Shown here piece after piece: positions 28,441 through 39,288 of a stretch of 64,000 nucleotides of DNA. Numbering within the stretch: the stretch's first letter is position 1; each line of letters opens with the position of its first letter. Under the pieces are notes generated by a model that searched no databases, was not told the origin of the DNA, and saw only the letters and a list, made by a program, of their open reading frames with translations. The position numbers and the translations under genes were made by a program. This DNA comes from Bacteroidales bacterium (GTDB lineage: Bacteria > Bacteroidota > Bacteroidia > Bacteroidales > VadinHA17), in the NCBI GenBank assembly GCA_025454815.1, contig JALONR010000002.1, positions 25,417 to 89,416 on the forward strand, given 5' to 3'.

Positions 28441-29721
28441 ATGGAAAGAGACAGTGCTGTATTTGAGCTGATCGGCCGCGAGCGCAAGCGCCAGACAGAC
28501 GGTATTGAACTTATTGCATCAGAGAACTTTGTCAGCCCGCAGGTGCTTGAGGCAATGGGCTCAGTGCTCACCAACAAATATGCCGAGGGCTACCCTGGAG
28601 CAAGGTATTACGGTGGCTGCGAGGTGGTTGATGAGGTCGAACAGCTTGCCATTGACAGGCTTAAAAAACTCTTCAATGCCGAATACGCTAACGTTCAGCC
28701 CCACTCCGGAGCCCAGGCCAACATGGCTGTCTTTCTGACCATTCTGAAACCGGGTGATACCTTCCTGGGACTCGACCTCTCACATGGCGGACACCTTTCA
28801 CACGGCTCACCGGTGAACTCATCAGGCATACTCTACAGGCCGGTGGCTTATGGCGTCAGGGAGGAAACCGGACGTGTAGACTATGATATGATGGAGGAGG
28901 TTGCCCTCCGTGAGAAACCCAAACTTATTGTCGGAGGTGCTTCGGCCTATTCGAGGGAATGGGACTATGCCCGTATGCGAACCATTGCCGACAGGGTGGG
29001 AGCGATGCTCATGATAGACATGGCACACCCTGCAGGCCTGATAGCCGCGGGTCTCCTTGACAACCCCCTCAGGTACGCACATGTCGTAACTTCAACTACC
29101 CACAAAACATTGAGAGGCCCCAGGGGCGGCATCATCCTGATGGGTTCAGACTTCCCCAACCCATGGGGAGTGACCACACCGAAAGGCGAAATAAAAATGA
29201 TGTCAGCCATGCTTAACTCTGCCGTCTTCCCGGGTATACAGGGCGGACCGCTGGAACATGTCATTGCTTCCAAAGCTGTCTCCTTCGGAGAAGCCCTTAC
29301 ACAGGAATTCCGCACATACCAGCAGCAGGTCAAGAAAAACGCCTCGGTAATGGCCGATGCTTTCATTTCACTCGGCTATAAGGTGATCTCGGGAGGAACT
29401 GACAACCACTCCATGCTTATTGACCTCCGCACACGCTTCCCCGAAATATCCGGTAAAAAGGTGGAGAACACCCTGGTAAAGGCACATATTACAGTAAATA
29501 AAAACATGGTGCCATTCGACTCCCGTTCACCTTTCCTGACTTCGGGAATCAGGATCGGCACACCGGCCATAACCACACGCGGCCTCATGGAGGAAAACAT
29601 GGGAACCATCGTCCGGCTTATTGATGAAGTGCTTGTAAATATTGAAAATGAATCAGTGATTGCCTCTGTGGGTGAGAAGGTGGTGAGGATGATGAAAGAC
29701 TACCCGCTTTTTGCCGTATAG
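28441..29721 (+). CDS. glyA: Serine hydroxymethyltransferase
   Basis: [56 protein letters not shown]. Confidence 0.97.
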   Translation: MERDSAVFELIGRERKRQTDGIELIASENFVSPQVLEAMGSVLTNKYAEGYPGARYYGGCEVVDEVEQLAIDRLKKLFNAEYANVQPHSGAQANMAVFLTILKPGDTFLGLDLSHGGHLSHGSPVNSSGILYRPVAYGVREETGRVDYDMMEEVALREKPKLIVGGASAYSREWDYARMRTIADRVGAMLMIDMAHPAGLIAAGLLDNPLRYAHVVTSTTHKTLRGPRGGIILMGSDFPNPWGVTTPKGEIKMMSAMLNSAVFPGIQGGPLEHVIASKAVSFGEALTQEFRTYQQQVKKNASVMADAFISLGYKVISGGTDNHSMLIDLRTRFPEISGKKVENTLVKAHITVNKNMVPFDSRSPFLTSGIRIGTPAITTRGLMEENMGTIVRLIDEVLVNIENESVIASVGEKVVRMMKDYPLFAV

Positions 29722-29754
29722 GAAAATACCATTTCCTTTACTACTTTTGTTGTT

Positions 29755-30153
29755 ATGGAAAAAGTTGATCCCCGGTCTGACAGCCTGATATTCGTAGTTG
29801 ATGATGATCCTGTCGTCACCAGCCTCGTATCAAACCGGTTAGAGGCGAACGGTTACAGGGTAAGGTCATTTGCCTATGCCGAGGATTGCATCCCGGCGCT
29901 TCATGAAATGCCTGACCTTATAGTCCTTGATTATTATTTCCTTAAGGAGGATACGGTTCCCATGAATGGGATGGAGGCTTATGATGAGATAACCAGGCTG
30001 GCCCCCGGTATACCGGTCATCATGCTCTCGGCACAGGAAAAGGGTGAGGTTGTGCTTGAGTTTGCCCGCAAGGGAATCGCTGACTATGTCATAAAGGATA
30101 CAGATCTGATTGACAATCTGCAGATGGCAGTCAAGGAGATCCTGGAAAGATAG
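29755..30153 (+). CDS. Single-domain response regulator (receiver)
   Basis: FVVDDDPVVTSLVSNRLEANG...LIVLDYYF...VIMLSAQ; no output domain. Confidence 0.9.
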   Translation: MEKVDPRSDSLIFVVDDDPVVTSLVSNRLEANGYRVRSFAYAEDCIPALHEMPDLIVLDYYFLKEDTVPMNGMEAYDEITRLAPGIPVIMLSAQEKGEVVLEFARKGIADYVIKDTDLIDNLQMAVKEILER

Positions 30154-30164
30154 ATCCCCTGTTT

Positions 30165-30938
30165 ATGGAATGGTACATGTACCTGGCTGTCATAGCCGCC
30201 GGCCTCTTTGCAGGATTTGTAAATACCCTTGCTGGAAGCGGATCACTCATCACCCTTCCCCTGCTCATGTTCCTCGGCCTGCCGGCCAATGTAGCCAACG
30301 GTACCAACCGCATTGGCGTGCTGGTCCAGAGCCTTGTCAGCAGTATCAGCTTCAGGAAACAAAAACTATATACAGTTGATGAGGGCCTTTGGATGTCAGT
30401 ACCTGCCGTTGCAGGGGCCCTTCTGGGGTCACTTGTCGCTGTCAGGATAAACGAGAGGATTATGGAACTGCTGATAGGCGGACTGCTTATCGTCATGTTC
30501 TTCATAATTCTTTACAAACCGGAACAGTGGGTGCGTGACCACGCTCACTCAGCGGCCATGCGCAGGCGCTGGTGGGTACCGGTCATCTTCTTCTTTATTG
30601 GCATTTATGGCGGCTTTATCCAGGCCGGGGTCGGTTTCTTCCTGCTGGGCGCCCTGGTACTGGGTGCCGGGATGGGACTCACCAGGGCCAATGCCCACAA
30701 GGTGATGATAGTGGCGGCAATGACTGCCATAGCACTTACAGTCTTTATCCTGAGTGACCAGGTATTCTGGCTCTATGGCATCGTGATTGCTGTAGGGCAG
30801 GGTGTGGGCGGATGGCTCGCTTCCAGGGTGGCAGTCAGCTGGGGACCAAAAGTTGTCCGCATCGTCCTTCTCGTGGCAATACTCGCTTCAGCAATAAAAC
30901 TTACAGGCCTCTTTGACCTGGCGGTGAGGCTGTTCTGA
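30165..30938 (+). CDS. TSUP (TauE/SafE) family membrane transporter
   Basis: GFVNTLAGSGSLITLPLLMFLGLPANVANGTNRIG and C-terminal mirrored half GGFIQAGVGFFLL. Confidence 0.9.
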   Translation: MEWYMYLAVIAAGLFAGFVNTLAGSGSLITLPLLMFLGLPANVANGTNRIGVLVQSLVSSISFRKQKLYTVDEGLWMSVPAVAGALLGSLVAVRINERIMELLIGGLLIVMFFIILYKPEQWVRDHAHSAAMRRRWWVPVIFFFIGIYGGFIQAGVGFFLLGALVLGAGMGLTRANAHKVMIVAAMTAIALTVFILSDQVFWLYGIVIAVGQGVGGWLASRVAVSWGPKVVRIVLLVAILASAIKLTGLFDLAVRLF

Positions 30939-30941
30939 TGA

Positions 30942-30959
30942 TTGCCCGGGCCCGGGCAA
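30942..30959. terminator. Palindrome in convergent intergenic region, possible terminator element
   Basis: TTGCCCGGGCCCGGGCAA is a perfect 18-bp palindrome between convergent stops (30938 and 30982). Confidence 0.45.
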
Positions 30960-30981
30960 GACTAACCGGCTTAGCAGGATT

Positions 30982-31884
30982 TTATTTTAGCCTGAAGTTA
31001 TAGGTGATGGTCCCCTTCTGGATGACCGGGGCATCATTCTTGCTCTCAAAAGTGGTCTTGAGAGCAGCCTCCTTTGCCAGCCTGAGGAGATCTCCGTCGA
31101 GGGTCGTCGAGCCCTTCATGCCGGGAGTGGCGTCGGTAACCCTTCCGTTACGGTCTACCGTAATCGCGACAACTACAACTCCCTCTTTCTGCAGGTCATA
31201 GGGCGGTTTAATGAGAGACTTAGCCGCCCTTCCGCCGAGGTCAAAGGATATGCCTTCGGTTCCCCGGCCACCTCCCGGCCCATAATTGGGGGCATCAGGG
31301 GTGCCTGCCTCGACACCCTGGTTCCCCTGCCCGCCTGCCACTCCCTGGCTCTGGCCTGAGGTACCTGTGTTTTCTTTATTGGCAAAGGCGTTACGGGCCC
31401 TGGCATTCTGCTGGTCTATGCGCCGCTGCTCTTCCTCCTGCCTGCGACGCTCGGCAGCTTCCTCCTCCAGCCTCTTCCTTTCTGCCTCGGCTTTCGCCTC
31501 TGCCTCCATCTGCCTCCTGATCTCGGCTGCCCTCGCCTCGGCCTGCTTCCTCAGCTCCTCCGGACTGGGCTCCTTCTTCTCCACCTCAACAGCCTCCTCA
31601 AAATCCTGCGTCAGCACTGCCTCATCACTGCTCTCATCAGCCGATGCAGCCGGTGGCGGCGGTGTGGATGCAGGTTCAGGTGCCGGTTCAAATAATCCGC
31701 TACCTGTCTCGTCAAAACCGAAATTGACAAGAAGACCCTCTTCCACCGGTTCAGGGATCTTTATCCTGAAGGTGACAAAGATAATAAGCAGTGCAAGGAT
31801 GATGTGTGCAACCGCACTGATAACCAGACCCTGCTTCCTTTCCTTCGAGAGAGGCTCACCTGCGCTATTTTGGAGTAGTGGCAA
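30982..31884 (-). CDS. TonB/TolA-like energy transducer
   Basis: Single N-terminal TM, Glu/Ala/Arg-rich helix, Gly-rich linker, C-terminal TonB-like domain. Confidence 0.83.
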   Translation of the reverse strand: MPLLQNSAGEPLSKERKQGLVISAVAHIILALLIIFVTFRIKIPEPVEEGLLVNFGFDETGSGLFEPAPEPASTPPPPAASADESSDEAVLTQDFEEAVEVEKKEPSPEELRKQAEARAAEIRRQMEAEAKAEAERKRLEEEAAERRRQEEEQRRIDQQNARARNAFANKENTGTSGQSQGVAGGQGNQGVEAGTPDAPNYGPGGGRGTEGISFDLGGRAAKSLIKPPYDLQKEGVVVVAITVDRNGRVTDATPGMKGSTTLDGDLLRLAKEAALKTTFESKNDAPVIQKGTITYNFRLK

Positions 31885-32257
31885 GTATCAGTTTGTATTG
31901 ATTCTTAGCTGCAATATTCATGACGTTGACAACATACTCCAGGGGAACACTCCTGTCAGCATGCACTGAAATGTATATCTCGGGGCTGTCCTCAACCCTC
32001 GACTGCAGGGCAGCTTCGAGAAATTCCAGCTCTATGGGCTGATCTTCAATGAAATACTGAAGATCCTTTGTTATCGATACCGTGGTCATAGGCCTTGCTG
32101 AAGACTGGGTCGTTCCCTTGGGCAAAAGCAGCTTTAGCGCAGTCGGATGAACCAGGGTGGAGGTCAGCATGAAGAACAGCAACAGCAGGAACACAATGTC
32201 TGACATGCCGGCATTGCTGAACTGGACACTGACTTTATTCTTATTGGTGATTGCCAT
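31865..32257 (-). CDS. Biopolymer transport protein ExbD/TolR family
   Basis: NKVSVQFSNAGMSDIVFLLLLFFMLTSTLV; next to ExbB and TonB-like genes. Confidence 0.9.
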   Translation of the reverse strand: MAITNKNKVSVQFSNAGMSDIVFLLLLFFMLTSTLVHPTALKLLLPKGTTQSSARPMTTVSITKDLQYFIEDQPIELEFLEAALQSRVEDSPEIYISVHADRSVPLEYVVNVMNIAAKNQYKLILATTPK

Positions 32258-32263
32258 CGTACC

Positions 32264-32944
32264 CTATTTTACCGGTTCATTGAGGATATCAAGGAATTCC
32301 GTTGAGGTAGTCTCAAGCTGGAAAACCACATTCTCAACCCTGACAACAAGCAGGTTATACCCGAAATATGCCAGGATTCCAAGTATCAGACCGCCCACCG
32401 TGGTAATGAGTGCTGTATAGATACCACCGCTGAGGGTGCTTATATCGAGGCTGTTACCTGCAAGTGACATCTCATAGAAGGCCTGAACCATCCCGATGAC
32501 TGTACCGAAGAAACCCATCAGCGGTGCTGCACCAGCTATCGTTGCCAGCGTCGGGAACCTCTTCTCAAGCTTATGTATCTCAAGCCTGCCTACATTCTCA
32601 ATGGCAGCTGTCACATCGGCCAGCGGCCTGCCAAGACGGGCTATGCCCTTTTCAACCATCCTCGCCTGAGGGGAATTGGTCTTCCTGCAGAGCTGCAGTG
32701 CTGACTCAACCTTGCCTTCGTACATGTAGTCCTTTATCCGGTTCATGAAGTTGGCATCACCCTTTGAAGCCTTCTTGATCACCAGGTACCTTTCAACAAA
32801 GATGTACAATGCCAGAAATGAGAGGAGCGTGATCAGGTACATAACCCAACCTCCTGCCAGATAAAGATCAGCCAGTGACATTGTTGCCTCTTCTCCGGCT
32901 GCAGTTGCTGCGGTTCCCTGTAATAAAATACCAGTTAATATCAT
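32264..32944 (-). CDS. MotA/TolQ/ExbB proton channel family protein
   Basis: IAGAAPLMGFFGTVIGMVQAFYEM; GGIYTALITTVGGLILGI. Confidence 0.92.
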   Translation of the reverse strand: MILTGILLQGTAATAAGEEATMSLADLYLAGGWVMYLITLLSFLALYIFVERYLVIKKASKGDANFMNRIKDYMYEGKVESALQLCRKTNSPQARMVEKGIARLGRPLADVTAAIENVGRLEIHKLEKRFPTLATIAGAAPLMGFFGTVIGMVQAFYEMSLAGNSLDISTLSGGIYTALITTVGGLILGILAYFGYNLLVVRVENVVFQLETTSTEFLDILNEPVK

Positions 32945-33070
32945 TGTAAGTGTTTTTATATGTTAACAGTTTGACTTGCTTTTATGTATCATCGCGCGAA
33001 TATAGTAAAAAACGGATTTCATCTCCTTCAAGTATCCAATTGTTGATAAAACGGACCTATTGTTGATAGG

Positions 33071-36000
33071 TTATTTGTCACCAGCCTCTTCCTCATCCTC
33101 TATGTCTTTCCTTCTTGTCTCTTCCGGCCTGATGAAAAGGTCTTTCAGCGTGTTGAAGTCACGTCTGTAGAATAGCCCCACCCCCTGGGTGTAGGGATGA
33201 ACCTGGTAATACAGGTTATAGTTTGATCGGTTGAAAACCTTGAATCTGAGCATGTCAGTGAGTTTGACCTCCACGGTGAACTCACCGCTGATGTTGCTGG
33301 TTGCCGGGTTCGATTGGTTTCCCCTGACATCCACATTACCGTTGACGGTCACCTTGTCATCAAGCAACTGTGTGGAGAGGGCCAGTTCCACTTCCTGATC
33401 GGTGAGTTCACTTCCAGGCCTGTAGTTGAAGCCAATGTCGAAGTCATTGCTTATCTGTGACAGCCAGTTACTGAGCTGGTTTGAAAGCATCTCCGTTGTT
33501 GTTGTAAACCCTACGTTCGGGGAAACGGGAGAGCCGGTCTGCACGCCGGATGCACCGGTTGCGGATCCTGCATTATATAGAGAGGGGTCTGAATAAAAAC
33601 TGTTCATAACCAGAAGGTAAAGGAACTGCCGGCTGAGTTCCTCCTCCGTGTCGATGGCCACTCTCAGCAGCTCCCGTGTCCTCTCGTCAGATGTAGGCAG
33701 GTTGATGTCAAAGCTTATCGTCGGGTTGAGCAGCCTGCCCGAGAGGCTTAGGATGCACTCAACGGGAAGCTTAACCGTGAGCTTTGAAGACTCCTCCTCA
33801 CCGAATATGTCTGAAAGGGCGGCCTTGGTCTTGTAAAGGGCCCTGATGTTCAGTGTGGCATCCTCAATGGCCCCGTTCCAGGTAACCGTTCCTCCTTGCT
33901 CCACGGCGAAACGTTTGTTGAGTATATTGCCCAGGGTGAAGAGGTAGTCACCGTCGCTGATTACATAGTTGCCTGCCATACGCATTTCACCCCGGGAGTT
34001 GAGTGATATGTTCAGTTTCCCTTCCCCCTTGCCCCTTATTACACCACCGGAGGTCTCATCAAGGATAAGCTGCACCTCTGCCTCAGGCGTTACTTCGAGA
34101 TCAAAGTTGAGCTCTATCCTGCTTCCCTGTTCCTGCCTGACCAAAGAGTTCTGTGATGCCTGCTGCTGCTCAGCCTGCTGCCCCTCCGGATTAACAAATG
34201 CAATATACGGATAGTCACTTACGCTTGCCGAAGAGTTCAGCGGTATGAAGAATTCGGTATTGGGTGCGGTACGGGCTGAGATGCTGAATACCAGCTTCTC
34301 CTCATTTCCCCGTATGCCGGCAAAGCCTGAAGCATATGCCGTGCCGTAAAAACTGTCACTGTCCTTTGGCCTTGTGTTGAGAACCAGCATCTTGTCCATG
34401 TTGATGTCAAAACTGACACCCATATCCTTGAATGAACGGTGTGTGATCATCCCGTTAATTGATCCACGGTTTCTCTTATCATCATATATGGCAATATTCC
34501 TGAATACTATACCTGCAGGGGTGAATCTGATACTGTCAGAGAAACTGTACCTCGTCTGCAGGAAGTCAATCTTCAGCGACGCATCTTTTGCCATTACCGC
34601 GCCTCGCAGTTCCAGTTGCTTCGGCCTGCCCGTTATCCTGACTGTCCCTGATCCGATCCCCCTCAGGTCGGAGGCAAACGCACTTACAAAGGTATTGAGG
34701 ATGTTAAGCGGAAGGTCAGATACGGTGGCAGTGATGTCTGCCAGGCGATTCGACGGGGAATAGCTGCCTCTTACATCTATCGATTTACGGCCGGCAAAAT
34801 CATTGCTTATGTCAATCACAGCGACTCTTCTTCTCGGATCCCATTCACTGCTGATGGTCATAAGGCCGTAGTTGTTGTCATTCAGCCTGAAGTCTTCAAC
34901 ATTGACCTTGCTCTCAAAAAGAAGGTTGTCAAATATGTCCGAAAGGGTTACATTGCCGTTCATGGTCCCTTCAAAAATTAACAGTGAAGGTTCTTCCGCC
35001 TCAGGACCTGAGCTGATGATTTTATTAAGGTAAGAGATATTAAGTCCGGCGAAGCTTAGGGTAAGCTTTTCCTCCGGATCCCTTGATACCTTCCCGTCAA
35101 GCCTGATGTAATTGGTGCGGCTGCTAACAAGTACATTGTCAAACAGGGTTCTGGTTGAATCAATGACTATCCTGGCACCGCTGATATTCCAGGGTGTGCG
35201 GTTAACCGTAACCCCGGCAGGGAGTATGGCAATGGTCATTACAGGCCTGTCATTTTCATTCAGGCTGAAAAAGCCCCTGGCGTTTACCTCCCCGAAGGTG
35301 CGTCCGTCATCCCTGTTGTCCCACTTCACTCCCAGGTCAACGGTGTCATTGACGCTCACCGCGCTGAGGGTAAAATTCCCCAGTTCCGACCTGTCAGGCA
35401 ACATCAGTGTGTCCGCAGCCACTTCAATGTTCATTTTACCCTCTTTAACCGATCCGGACATGTGCATCCTCCCCATGCGTATTCCCTTGTAGGTCAACTC
35501 ATCAGACTTTATTTCGGCAATTATCTCAGGGTTCTCTGACCAGAAATGGCCTGTAAGCCTTGTTCCTTCTGATATGCTTAATCCGGTGGCCAGAAAATCA
35601 TTCAGTTTATCAATTTTCTTTACTCTGGCGTCAAGAGTGAACATGGCTTCCTGGTTCTCTGTCCCTTTTTTTTCTTGGGGAAAATTGAATTTTGAGGGAA
35701 AAATTTCTGCCAGCATCCGGGAGATGCTTCGCCCTATTGCATCAAATGTATAGTGGCCCCTCACCTCTGCATCCGCGAAATCGGATTTGAGAGTCAGCCG
35801 TGGTTCCCCGTTAATGATGTCTGAATTTACCAGGAAGTCATATATGTTAAGCTTTCCGATTGAATTCTGCAGGGTGGAATTGATGAGCCTCAGGTCTCCC
35901 TCCAGGTTGTCGGTGCTGTTGCCTCTGAAGTTGGCGGTCACAAGAGCAGAGACGTTGAATATGCTGTCCTTCTTTACCAGGTTCAGGGTATGCAAATCAG

Positions 36001-37588
36001 CCCTGGTCAGATTCATTGTGAAATCAAACTCGGGCATGCTTTTTTCAAGGTCAAACCTGCCCATCAGGCCCATCTCAATATTGGGTTCCAGAACCTCCAC
36101 ACTTCCGTCCCATATCCTGTCAGCATAGGTTCCTGCCACCTTAATGTTCCTGTAGAGATACCTGTTTATCTCCACACTGTCTATCACCCCGTTTATGTTT
36201 GCGGTGAGATGCCGGAATGACTTCATTGAGCCGTCAATGTCAGCGTGCATCCAGAGTCCCCCGAACATCTCTTCATTCTTGGCGATGTATCCCAGATCAA
36301 CATCGCTGGTCCTGAGCGAACCTCTGAAACCAAAGGTATTCTTACCTTCCGGCTTCAGAGACAGGTCTGTATCAAATTCCCCTCTCTCAGTTGTCAGCTT
36401 TCCGAATGAGACAAAATCAGTTGTAAATCCGGTAAAGCTTCCCCTGTAGGAGATCAACCCCAGGTCATGGGCCACCGCCGGCAGAGCCAGTGTTTTCCTT
36501 CCGGGTATCGTGAAATTTTCAATATCAGGTGCACTGGTCCTCATGTCAGTGAAGTCAATGTACAGGTAGCTGTCACTGAACGAAGGAAGCCCTGATATGT
36601 CAAAATCAAACCTGAGCCTTGTTGAGGATTCATAGTCAATCCTGACATTCCTTCCCTTCAGTTCAGCGACAGTACCGCTGACCCTCCCTGACAGGTTCAC
36701 CTTCTCATTGATTCCGGCTAGCGGTCTGACAAAAAATGCGAGGTCAGATGTATTGACTACCGAATTATTGAACAGAATATCCATCCTGACCTGATTGATA
36801 AAATCCCTCCAGGAAGCCGTATCCCCCGGCATGAGCAGAATTTTTTCCGCTGAAATAGCGCTGGAGTCAGTCAGAATATCAATTTCCCTGAAATAAAGGT
36901 TGCTTTCAGCCACCGCCAGGTTCATGTCAACACTCCTGCCGACAAAACCCCCTGATTCTCTGAATGCAAGCCCCCTGATGACCATGCTCACAGAATCCGG
37001 AATGATCCTCAGGTCTCTTACCTTTCCGTTTAATCCTTTCAGGTTCATGTTTCTGAAGTTGACACTGCCCGGAATCACACCGGCAGTGTCAGACATGTCG
37101 GCCAGGAGAAACGAGCCGTCAAAAAGATCAATATCAGCAAACTGTATGTCAATGGTTTTCGAGGTGTCACGGGTCCTCTCTTTTCTGAGCGACAACAGAT
37201 ACTGTGTCAGGTTCAGCATGCCCGATGTATCCTGTACCAGCCTGAAATCAGGCTCCCGGATATCAATCCTGCCAAACCTGTATAGATTTTGTGACGGCCT
37301 AATTTCACGCACCCTGAGGTCAACCCCCCGGGCTGCCAGGAGAGTGTCACCCCTGAGATCCCTGAAGAGAATGTCTTCCAGCACCACCTCGTGCCATAGT
37401 GAGTATGAAACCCTCCCGATGCTGATTTCCGCCCCCGTCCTTTCAGTTACAGCTTTGGTAATCCTGTTGACAGCCCATGTCTGGATCCGCGGTGCCTGCA
37501 GCAGCAGGAACAGTATGACAGGCACAGCAATCAGCACTGCCATTGTGATGAGAAAGACCCTGACGATTTTTTTAATAATTTTGGCCAT
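33071..37588 (-). CDS. TamB-like translocation/assembly module protein
   Basis: 1505 aa, N-terminal TM, long beta-rich body, C-terminal DUF490/TamB-like region (LLRVAIDTEEELSRQFLYLLVMNSF). Confidence 0.88.
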   Translation of the reverse strand: MAKIIKKIVRVFLITMAVLIAVPVILFLLLQAPRIQTWAVNRITKAVTERTGAEISIGRVSYSLWHEVVLEDILFRDLRGDTLLAARGVDLRVREIRPSQNLYRFGRIDIREPDFRLVQDTSGMLNLTQYLLSLRKERTRDTSKTIDIQFADIDLFDGSFLLADMSDTAGVIPGSVNFRNMNLKGLNGKVRDLRIIPDSVSMVIRGLAFRESGGFVGRSVDMNLAVAESNLYFREIDILTDSSAISAEKILLMPGDTASWRDFINQVRMDILFNNSVVNTSDLAFFVRPLAGINEKVNLSGRVSGTVAELKGRNVRIDYESSTRLRFDFDISGLPSFSDSYLYIDFTDMRTSAPDIENFTIPGRKTLALPAVAHDLGLISYRGSFTGFTTDFVSFGKLTTERGEFDTDLSLKPEGKNTFGFRGSLRTSDVDLGYIAKNEEMFGGLWMHADIDGSMKSFRHLTANINGVIDSVEINRYLYRNIKVAGTYADRIWDGSVEVLEPNIEMGLMGRFDLEKSMPEFDFTMNLTRADLHTLNLVKKDSIFNVSALVTANFRGNSTDNLEGDLRLINSTLQNSIGKLNIYDFLVNSDIINGEPRLTLKSDFADAEVRGHYTFDAIGRSISRMLAEIFPSKFNFPQEKKGTENQEAMFTLDARVKKIDKLNDFLATGLSISEGTRLTGHFWSENPEIIAEIKSDELTYKGIRMGRMHMSGSVKEGKMNIEVAADTLMLPDRSELGNFTLSAVSVNDTVDLGVKWDNRDDGRTFGEVNARGFFSLNENDRPVMTIAILPAGVTVNRTPWNISGARIVIDSTRTLFDNVLVSSRTNYIRLDGKVSRDPEEKLTLSFAGLNISYLNKIISSGPEAEEPSLLIFEGTMNGNVTLSDIFDNLLFESKVNVEDFRLNDNNYGLMTISSEWDPRRRVAVIDISNDFAGRKSIDVRGSYSPSNRLADITATVSDLPLNILNTFVSAFASDLRGIGSGTVRITGRPKQLELRGAVMAKDASLKIDFLQTRYSFSDSIRFTPAGIVFRNIAIYDDKRNRGSINGMITHRSFKDMGVSFDINMDKMLVLNTRPKDSDSFYGTAYASGFAGIRGNEEKLVFSISARTAPNTEFFIPLNSSASVSDYPYIAFVNPEGQQAEQQQASQNSLVRQEQGSRIELNFDLEVTPEAEVQLILDETSGGVIRGKGEGKLNISLNSRGEMRMAGNYVISDGDYLFTLGNILNKRFAVEQGGTVTWNGAIEDATLNIRALYKTKAALSDIFGEEESSKLTVKLPVECILSLSGRLLNPTISFDINLPTSDERTRELLRVAIDTEEELSRQFLYLLVMNSFYSDPSLYNAGSATGASGVQTGSPVSPNVGFTTTTEMLSNQLSNWLSQISNDFDIGFNYRPGSELTDQEVELALSTQLLDDKVTVNGNVDVRGNQSNPATSNISGEFTVEVKLTDMLRFKVFNRSNYNLYYQVHPYTQGVGLFYRRDFNTLKDLFIRPEETRRKDIEDEEEAGDK

Positions 37589-37641
37589 TCACGAAAAGAT
37601 TCCCGCCGCAGGCGAAGTTATAAAAAAAGAGTGATACAAAA

Positions 37642-38667
37642 ATGGCACCAGAAATTACGATCCTCGCGATAGAATCTTCCTGCGACGATACTTCCGCCTC
37701 AGTAATTTGCGACGGATACGTCCTTTCAAACCTGATAGCAAATCAGGCCGTCCACAAGGCCTACGGCGGGGTAGTGCCTGAACTGGCATCCAGGGCTCAC
37801 CAGGCAAACATCGTTCCGGTTGTGGATCAGGCCCTGACAATTGCAGGGAAAAAAGCAGATGAAGTAAGCGCCGTTGCATTCACACGCGGACCGGGACTCC
37901 TTGGTTCGCTCCTGGTGGGAACCTCCTTTGCAAAAGGATTTGCGCTCGCCCGCAATATACCGCTTATAGCCGTTAACCATTTGCAGGCTCACGTTATGTC
38001 CCACTTCGCCATGGAACACGGTAAGGAAAACAGGGTTCCCCGGTTCCCTTTCCTGTGCCTCCTTGTATCAGGCGGACATACACAGCTTATTGTTATCCGT
38101 GACCATCTCTCAATGGAGCTCATTGGCAATACCATCGATGATGCAGCCGGAGAGGCATTCGATAAATGCGCCAAGGTAATGGGGCTCCCTTACCCGGGCG
38201 GTCCGGTTATTGACCGGCTTGCGGCGGAAGGAAATCCTGATGCATTTCATTTTGCCAAACCCAGAATACAGGGACTGAATTTCAGCTTTTCAGGGCTGAA
38301 GACCAGTTTTTTGTATTTCCTCCGCGACAGGCTGCGTGAAAACCCTGATTTCATTTCCAAAAACCTTAATGACCTTGCCGCATCACTTCAGAGGACAATT
38401 ATTGAAATACTTATTGCAAAGCTTGTCCGGGCCTCAAAGGAGACCGGAATACAGGAGATAGGTATTGCCGGCGGAGTCTCGGCAAACGGCGGACTCAGGC
38501 GTACTGCAACCCGGGAGGCCCTGAAACGGGGGTGGAACCTTTACCTTCCGGAGTTCAGGTATACCACTGACAATGCTGCAATGATAGGAATAACAGGCTA
38601 CTATAAATATCTGAAGTCTGACTTCACAGACCATGACGTCGTGCCGGTGGCCCGGATCGGGACTTGA
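37642..38667 (+). CDS. tsaD: tRNA N6-adenosine threonylcarbamoyltransferase
   Basis: ILAIESSCDDTSASV; GGVVPELASRAHQANI; LVSGGHTQLI. Confidence 0.97.
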   Translation: MAPEITILAIESSCDDTSASVICDGYVLSNLIANQAVHKAYGGVVPELASRAHQANIVPVVDQALTIAGKKADEVSAVAFTRGPGLLGSLLVGTSFAKGFALARNIPLIAVNHLQAHVMSHFAMEHGKENRVPRFPFLCLLVSGGHTQLIVIRDHLSMELIGNTIDDAAGEAFDKCAKVMGLPYPGGPVIDRLAAEGNPDAFHFAKPRIQGLNFSFSGLKTSFLYFLRDRLRENPDFISKNLNDLAASLQRTIIEILIAKLVRASKETGIQEIGIAGGVSANGGLRRTATREALKRGWNLYLPEFRYTTDNAAMIGITGYYKYLKSDFTDHDVVPVARIGT

Positions 38668-38788
38668 TATCAGTCAGCAGTGAGCATTTTTATACCGCAT
38701 CCGCCAGCTGCCGGATCGGGACGGCAGTACCAGTCAGCAGTATCAGTCAGCAATCGGCAGTACCGGTCCGCAGTCAGCAGTCGGCAGT
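38652..38788. repeat. Degenerate direct repeats (CAGTCAGCAGT-type units) including part of the tsaD 3' end
   Basis: CCGGATCGGGAC at 38652 and 38711; CAGTCAGCA(G/A)T units at 38671, 38731, 38744 and 38771. Confidence 0.85.
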
Positions 38789-38802
38789 TTGCCGGGTAAC
38801 TG

Positions 38803-39288
38803 CTATTCAGGCTCATAGAATGCCTCTTTCCCGGGGTAATGGTATCTTCCTCTTGCAATCTTTTCCGGGTATATGAAATAGTCAAGGTCTGCTTCCGCAC
38901 ACAGTTTGCCCTCACCGTCATACAGCACCGCACCTATAATTGCATTCTTTTCCTTCTTTTCAAGCATCCGGGCCTCAATTGTTATCATTCCTTTGCTGAT
39001 ATGCACCGGTTTCAGATACCTGACAGTCATTGAAGACGTTACGCCGGAAGTGCAGGCCTTGATGTAAATGCACCAGGCTCCGACTTCATCGAGGAGAGTG
39101 GCTATGATACCTCCATGAAGCACGTTAATATAACCCTGAAAATTAGGATCAGGTTCCCATCTTGCCAGAAGCTTTTCTCCATCCTCATCAAAGGTCAGCT
39201 TCAGGCCGACCGGATTCCTGGGACCACACCCGAAACACATGTTCTGATCCGCATCAAACGGATTTCTTATTCTCCTGATTTGTTTCAT
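38803..39288 (-). CDS. Hotdog-fold acyl-CoA thioesterase (PaaI-like)
   Basis: [48 protein letters not shown]; start likely [14 protein letters not shown] at 39288. Confidence 0.85.
   Translation of the reverse strand: MKQIRRIRNPFDADQNMCFGCGPRNPVGLKLTFDEDGEKLLARWEPDPNFQGYINVLHGGIIATLLDEVGAWCIYIKACTSGVTSSMTVRYLKPVHISKGMITIEARMLEKKEKNAIIGAVLYDGEGKLCAEADLDYFIYPEKIARGRYHYPGKEAFYEPE

Noticed and set aside
31286-31969. 227 aa + strand ORF rich in Ser/Ala/Leu
   Set aside because: Antisense to the Glu/Ala/Arg-rich helix of the TonB-like protein; composition artefact.
36900-37634. 244 aa + strand ORF
   Set aside because: Antisense to the tamB N-terminus; no domain signature.
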